In this document: positions 6,978-10,699 of the stretch, one piece after another
Layout of the letters: each line of letters begins with the position of its first letter
How positions within the stretch are numbered: position 1 is the stretch's first letter
Assembly: GCA_003503535.1 (NCBI GenBank)
Contig: DOCI01000116.1
Span: 990-11,688, forward strand
Direction of reading: 5' to 3'
Source: Planctomycetaceae bacterium
GTDB taxonomy: Bacteria; Planctomycetota; Planctomycetia; Planctomycetales; Planctomycetaceae
DNA: 10,699 nucleotides
Program-made: the position numbers and the translations under genes
The notes under the pieces: model-generated
Seen by the model: the letters and a program-made list of their open reading frames with translations, nothing else
The model's database searches: none
What the model was told of the DNA's origin: nothing

Positions 6978-8066
6978 ATGAGGATCTCTTACGGCATCAT
7001 TTTTCTGGTGGTCTGTTCCTGGAGTTTGACAGGCTGTACTGCTGCAAAAAATTATCAGGCAGAAAATCTCCCTGCACATCTGCAGGCTCCCAGAAATGAA
7101 AACGCACAGACACTGGATTTGACAAAATTAGCAACCGCAACAACAACGCAGGATTTGATTGGTAGCGGCGATGTGATTGAGGTGTCGATCTCTGCAGGTC
7201 TCTCTGCGACAGATACCGCAACATTTCCTGTACGTGTTAGTGAAAACGGCACTGCTGTGCTGCCAATTGTGGGGACCGTCAGTCTGAATGAAATGGATCT
7301 GGAAGAAGCCGAGGCTGTGATTTCAGGGGCCTGTATTGAAAAAGGGTTGTACAAATCGCCGCATGTCACTGTCACAATGAAACGTCCTAAAGTCCATAAA
7401 ATTACTGTGTTAGGGGCAGTTGAGGAACCGGCGACTTATGAACTTCGCGCGGGTCAGTCGGATGTGCTCCAGGCGATTGTCGCTGCAGGGGGACTCTCCG
7501 AAGATGCAGGCGTTTTTGTCCAGGTCCGGCATCCCGGTTATCGTAATCAAACGAGTGAACCACAAGATTTGATTGCTTCACTTGAAAGCGGTTCAGATAT
7601 TCAGCAGGTCGGACAGGAAACCATCGTACAACCGATTGGTCATCAAACCGTCCGGATTGATCTGGCCTCAGCGGCGACTCAGAAACCGGAATCCTTGCGA
7701 TTGCCAGATGGAGGAATCGTGATGGTTGAACGGCGAGATCCCAAGCCGATTCATGTATTGGGACTTGTTAAAAAACCAGATCGCTATGAATTCCCAGTTG
7801 CTGAAGATTTACGTTTACTCGATGCCATTGCACTCGCTTCCGGCACGAACAATCCGCTGGCAGACAAAGTTTATATCATTCGCAATACACCAGAATCTGA
7901 AGAGCCCACATTAATTGAAGCCAGTATCAAAAAGGCAAAACGGAATGGTCGGGCCGACCTGCGTTTGGCACCAGGAGATATTGTGAGTGTTGAGCAAACC
8001 CCGACCACATCCGTTTATGAAGCTGTCCGTTTGATCGGATTCGGCGTGAGCGGACGAGCGTTCTAA
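6978..8066 (+). CDS. Polysaccharide export outer-membrane lipoprotein, Wza-like (Poly_export plus SLBB domains)
   Basis: This is the outer-membrane exit channel subunit for exopolysaccharide or capsule. From the ATG at 6978 the protein has 362 residues. It starts with a lipoprotein signal: basic start, hydrophobic YGIIFLVVCSWS, and lipobox Leu-Thr-Gly-Cys20. A Poly_export domain follows at about 57-135 (LIGSGDVIEVSI, then ENGTAVLPIVGTVSL). Two SLBB-type segments follow: ITVLGAVEEPATYEL (142-156) and IHVLGLVKKPDRYEFP (258-273), the second ending in LRLAPGDIVSVEQ (328-340). The short C-terminal helix-like segment (YEAVRLIGFGV) fits the Wza pore end. The frame is open 80 codons further upstream to 6738, but the lipobox placement and the unlike composition of that extension favour 6978. 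The ribosome site there is weak (GCGAGAG). The partner is the chain-length/tyrosine-kinase protein encoded 246 bp downstream. Confidence 0.88.
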   Translation: MRISYGIIFLVVCSWSLTGCTAAKNYQAENLPAHLQAPRNENAQTLDLTKLATATTTQDLIGSGDVIEVSISAGLSATDTATFPVRVSENGTAVLPIVGTVSLNEMDLEEAEAVISGACIEKGLYKSPHVTVTMKRPKVHKITVLGAVEEPATYELRAGQSDVLQAIVAAGGLSEDAGVFVQVRHPGYRNQTSEPQDLIASLESGSDIQQVGQETIVQPIGHQTVRIDLASAATQKPESLRLPDGGIVMVERRDPKPIHVLGLVKKPDRYEFPVAEDLRLLDAIALASGTNNPLADKVYIIRNTPESEEPTLIEASIKKAKRNGRADLRLAPGDIVSVEQTPTTSVYEAVRLIGFGVSGRAF

Positions 8067-8312
8067 TGCAATGTGTTCAACCAATTGGAAACACCTGCTC
8101 TCGGATAGAGGTTCAGGTAAAAAGACGATCACTTGCCACGGATGACAACTCTTTGAAATTCATGACCTGATCTCCCCGAGAATGTAATGCTTTACGGAAA
8201 TGATCGAAACGTAACGATCGACTTAACGGATCCTATTTATTGACCTCAGTTAACAATGTCATGCCAGTTTGTGAGCTAAAGAGCTTGATGTTGGTAATTT
8301 GGGAATTGAACT
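8067..8312. other. 246-bp gap between the export lipoprotein and tyrosine-kinase genes
   Basis: No gene is visible. Just after the stop, GTGTT (8073-8077) and AACAC (8090-8094) flank a CCAATTGG palindrome, a weak stem without a T tract. GATCG (8202-8206) and CGATC (8215-8219) form a short dyad. The gap is long for an operon, so the second gene may have its own promoter, although I find no clear one. GGGA at 8301-8304 is the likely ribosome-binding site of the next gene. Confidence 0.5.
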
Positions 8313-10643
8313 ATGCCTGCACCTGAGAATTATGATCCCCAAATGAATATCCAACTTCAGGATAATCATAATGCTTTGCAGACAATTCTCCGCTTTTTGC
8401 AATCGTTGCTGAGACGAAAATGGACCGTTATGGCGTGGCTGACGTTCACGGTCAGTCTTGGGATGACTTATTTTGCCCTGGCACCTCGGAAATACGAATC
8501 AAGTGCGGAATTATTGGTTTTGCATACTGGTGATGGAAATGTCGATCAAACTCAGCAAAGTCAACGAACCCTCCAGGACTATCTGCCGACATACACAAAA
8601 GTTCTTGCCAGCGATGAAGTTCTCAAAGGAGCCTTGGTCCGGCTGCCAGACACCGCAAGAACCAAATTCATCGGAATGACGAAACATCAGGCAATCGAAA
8701 AGCTTCGCTCAAGCCTGACCGTCAATACTGCCCGGCAAACCAATCTGCTGGAGGTGAAATACTGTTCAGAATCGCCTGAGGAATCTTCAACGATCGTCAC
8801 GGAAATTCTGAATTCCTACTTTAAATTCATGCATGAAATGCACGAAAGCAGTTCGGGGCAAATGCTGGATACGCTAACAAAAGAACGAGATAACATTCAA
8901 AATCAGATCCTAGTGAAGCAATCCGAACTTCTGGATCTTCAAAGAGAATCCGATTCTTTGATTGGCACTGGTGATAATGTCATGAGTGTTGTTAATGAGC
9001 GAGTCATTGAATTGAATCATGCGTTAGCAAAAGCACAGCAGGAATCGATTCAGGCCCGTTCCTACTATACTGCTGTTGAACAGGCGGTCCGCAATGGAGA
9101 AAGTCTCCAGCAATTGATGAATCAGTCAAACCAGACGCTGGCGAATGAATTGATGAAATTGAGTGCCGGAGTCGACAGTCGCGATTCGTATGCCTATGCC
9201 CGTCTGCAACAACAACTGATTGAAGATGAATCGTCCCTGCGAGATAAGCTCAATGGGAAATTGGGCCCGAATCATCCAGAAGTTCTGGAACTGCAAGAAC
9301 GGGTTAAAGCTGCCCGAGACTGGATGAATGGGCGTGGTCAGCAAGCCTCTCAGGATTCCAAACAATTGACCCGTGACATGGGCCCCCAAATGCTGGAAAT
9401 GGCCAAACAACGCTATCAACATGCTGTGACTCATGAACAGGACATTTATCAACGGTTCATGCAGGAGAAGCAGTTGGCGTCCCAAATGAATCAACGACTG
9501 ATGCTTCTACAACTGGCCGAGCGTGATTTGAGTCGACTGCAATCCGATTACGACATGATGCGGGATCGAATTAATACAATCGATCTCAATAAGCAGTCCA
9601 GTTTGCGAACGCGAATCACAAAACATGCGGAACCGAATCGGACTCCAGTCACTCCCAAGCTGACCAATACGTTATTGCTGAGCATTCTAGCGGGATTATT
9701 CTTCGGTGCGACCACTGTCTTACTACTCGACTTGCTCGACGACCGTTTCCATTCACCCGATGAACTCAAGCGAGAACTGGGAGCTCCCGTCATGGCGATG
9801 GTTCGCAGCCTGCCTACACTGCCCCATACCCATGGTCTGGAATCGATCTTCACCTATACAAAGCCCAACAGTGTCGAAACTGAAGCTTTCCGCACATTGC
9901 GAACATCGATTGAGTTTGCTTGCGAAAATCATCAGCGCATCAGTATTACCAGCACTCAGCCTAGCGATGGAAAAACCACGGTCATTTCAAATACAGCTGT
10001 CGCATTTGCTCAAGCCGGCAAGAAAACGCTGATCATCGATGGAGATATGAGGCGACCTGGATTGACGGCTGTCTTTGCATTGAAAGGACAGGCCGGGCTC
10101 TCAACCATTCTCAGAGACACCGCTACGATTGAAGAATCGGCATCAAAATATATCACAAAAACGCGACTCGAAAATCTCGATGTGATCTCAGCAGGGCCAC
10201 GTCCCAGCAATCCTGTGGAATTGCTAACGAGCGAACGTTTCGAAGAATTAATAGGCTGGGCAGAGGGAGTGTACGACCAGATCCTGATCGACGCCCCACC
10301 TTCGCTGGCTGTGACAGATCCGGCGATTATTGGCCGATTGGTCGATGGTATTATTCTCACCGTCCGGCCAGATCGAAATAAACGTCGCATGATCCTTCGA
10401 GCTGCTGAGTCCGTCACTTCTCTGGGAGGAACTCTTCTAGGAGTGGTTGTCAATGGGTTGAGTGACAGCAGAGGTGAATACGGATATGGATACGGTTATG
10501 GATATGGCGAAGGCTATGGTGAAGGTCATGATGATCCCACCAATGAAGTGGAAGAGGAAGCAATCCCCATATCCAATAACAATAGTCAACGTCCTCGAAA
10601 ACGATTTTCACGAGATCAGTCATCCGACCGTTACGCCGCATAA
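8313..10643 (+). CDS. Polysaccharide chain-length determinant with BY-kinase domain, Wzc-like
   Basis: This is the inner-membrane co-polymerase that sets polysaccharide length and contacts the outer channel, fused to a cytoplasmic tyrosine autokinase. The 776 residues contain a Wzz domain with transmembrane helix 1 (about 38-56), then a long periplasmic coiled-coil part (about 180-430, with LGPNHPEVLEL at 317-327). Transmembrane helix 2 is at about 452-472. The kinase follows: the oligomerisation motif EAFRTLR (524-530, E-x2-R-x2-R), Walker A around Lys554 in STQPSDGKTT, Walker A' LIIDGDMRRPGL (573-584) with Asp576 and Asp578, and Walker B ILIDAPP with Asp660. The tail carries six tyrosines at 723-735 in a Gly-Tyr repeat plus Tyr774, the usual autophosphorylation cluster. 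All catalytic motifs are intact. Phosphorylation cycling would control polymer export. It follows the Wza-like gene, and more of the locus probably lies to the right. The start is supported by GGGA 8 bases upstream. Confidence 0.93.
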   Translation: MPAPENYDPQMNIQLQDNHNALQTILRFLQSLLRRKWTVMAWLTFTVSLGMTYFALAPRKYESSAELLVLHTGDGNVDQTQQSQRTLQDYLPTYTKVLASDEVLKGALVRLPDTARTKFIGMTKHQAIEKLRSSLTVNTARQTNLLEVKYCSESPEESSTIVTEILNSYFKFMHEMHESSSGQMLDTLTKERDNIQNQILVKQSELLDLQRESDSLIGTGDNVMSVVNERVIELNHALAKAQQESIQARSYYTAVEQAVRNGESLQQLMNQSNQTLANELMKLSAGVDSRDSYAYARLQQQLIEDESSLRDKLNGKLGPNHPEVLELQERVKAARDWMNGRGQQASQDSKQLTRDMGPQMLEMAKQRYQHAVTHEQDIYQRFMQEKQLASQMNQRLMLLQLAERDLSRLQSDYDMMRDRINTIDLNKQSSLRTRITKHAEPNRTPVTPKLTNTLLLSILAGLFFGATTVLLLDLLDDRFHSPDELKRELGAPVMAMVRSLPTLPHTHGLESIFTYTKPNSVETEAFRTLRTSIEFACENHQRISITSTQPSDGKTTVISNTAVAFAQAGKKTLIIDGDMRRPGLTAVFALKGQAGLSTILRDTATIEESASKYITKTRLENLDVISAGPRPSNPVELLTSERFEELIGWAEGVYDQILIDAPPSLAVTDPAIIGRLVDGIILTVRPDRNKRRMILRAAESVTSLGGTLLGVVVNGLSDSRGEYGYGYGYGYGEGYGEGHDDPTNEVEEEAIPISNNNSQRPRKRFSRDQSSDRYAA
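10473..10526 (+). repeat. Gly-Tyr codon repeat in the kinase tail
   Basis: This in-frame run of GGN and TAY codons encodes residues 721-738, with tyrosines at 723, 725, 727, 729, 731 and 735. Third positions vary between C and T (TAC/TAT) and among A, T and C in the Gly codons. It is therefore a degenerate repeat kept at protein level rather than a fresh perfect microsatellite. It matches the Tyr-rich tails of BY-kinases, where autophosphorylation occurs. Confidence 0.85.
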
Positions 10644-10699
10644 AAAGCGATATACGATCTGATTTTTTATATTTTTTAAGTCATTAGAGGAATACTCTC
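10644..10699 (+). other. T-rich 3' flank of the kinase gene, window edge
   Basis: After the stop codon there are two runs of six T (around 10662-10678) but no convincing GC stem before them, so I do not call a terminator. AGAGG at 10686-10690 looks like a Shine-Dalgarno, hinting at another rightward gene starting just past the window. Confidence 0.35.

Noticed and set aside
8073..8094. Possible terminator after the export lipoprotein gene
   Set aside because: Only a 5-bp outer stem with a bulged inner palindrome and no T tract. Too weak to call.
9126..9494. 122-codon leftward frame inside the BY-kinase gene
   Set aside because: It lies entirely opposite the well-supported coiled-coil coding region, and its composition looks like a reverse-strand shadow.
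10450..10641. Leftward His-rich reading frame over the kinase tail
   Set aside because: Its histidines are the antisense readout of the repetitive Gly/Tyr and Asp codons of the tail. It is a shadow, not a second metal-binding protein.
1..10699. tRNA, rRNA, CRISPR, insertion sequence or phage elements
   Set aside because: I looked for cloverleaf-like stems, regularly spaced repeats, transposase motifs and terminal repeats and saw none.

Overview
The window looks like a chromosomal segment of a planctomycete. The strongest pointer is the leftward gene at 4783-5718. It encodes a DUF1559 protein with an N-terminal prepilin-type methylation motif and the C-terminal H-x9-DG signature, a family greatly expanded in Planctomycetes. 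Moderate G+C, well-spaced genes and a Wza/Wzc-type export pair are compatible with this. Genus cannot be fixed from sequence alone.

Left block (1-4745, rightward): the last 25 codons of an unidentified gene, a good sigma70-like promoter (perfect TATAAT at 126-131), then a three-gene operon. The first gene is a FadI-type 3-ketoacyl-CoA thiolase. The second is a FadJ-type multifunctional enoyl-CoA hydratase/3-hydroxyacyl-CoA dehydrogenase. Together they would form the beta and alpha subunits of a fatty-acid beta-oxidation complex. The third gene overlaps the fadJ stop codon (ATGA) and encodes a 330-residue ATP-grasp-like protein of unknown substrate. A 13-bp perfect hairpin closes this block and separates it from the convergent DUF1559 gene.

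Middle block (4783-6488, leftward): the DUF1559 pseudopilin-like protein, a 392-bp gene-poor spacer with several perfect inverted repeats, and a small exported histidine-rich protein with a CxxC pair and a C-terminal RGPP motif, probably metal-binding.

Right block (6489-10699, rightward): a 489-bp divergent, AT-rich leader, then a Wza-like outer-membrane polysaccharide export lipoprotein. After a 246-bp gap comes a Wzc-like chain-length determinant fused to a bacterial tyrosine kinase (BY-kinase), ending in a Gly-Tyr repeat tail. These two are probably the start of an exopolysaccharide synthesis and export locus that continues past the right edge.

Most of the window is recognisable. The least explained parts are the ATP-grasp gene in the beta-oxidation operon, the His-rich exported protein, and the dyad-rich spacers around it. 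I see no clear evidence of a wholly new multi-gene system, mobile element, CRISPR array, tRNA or rRNA.
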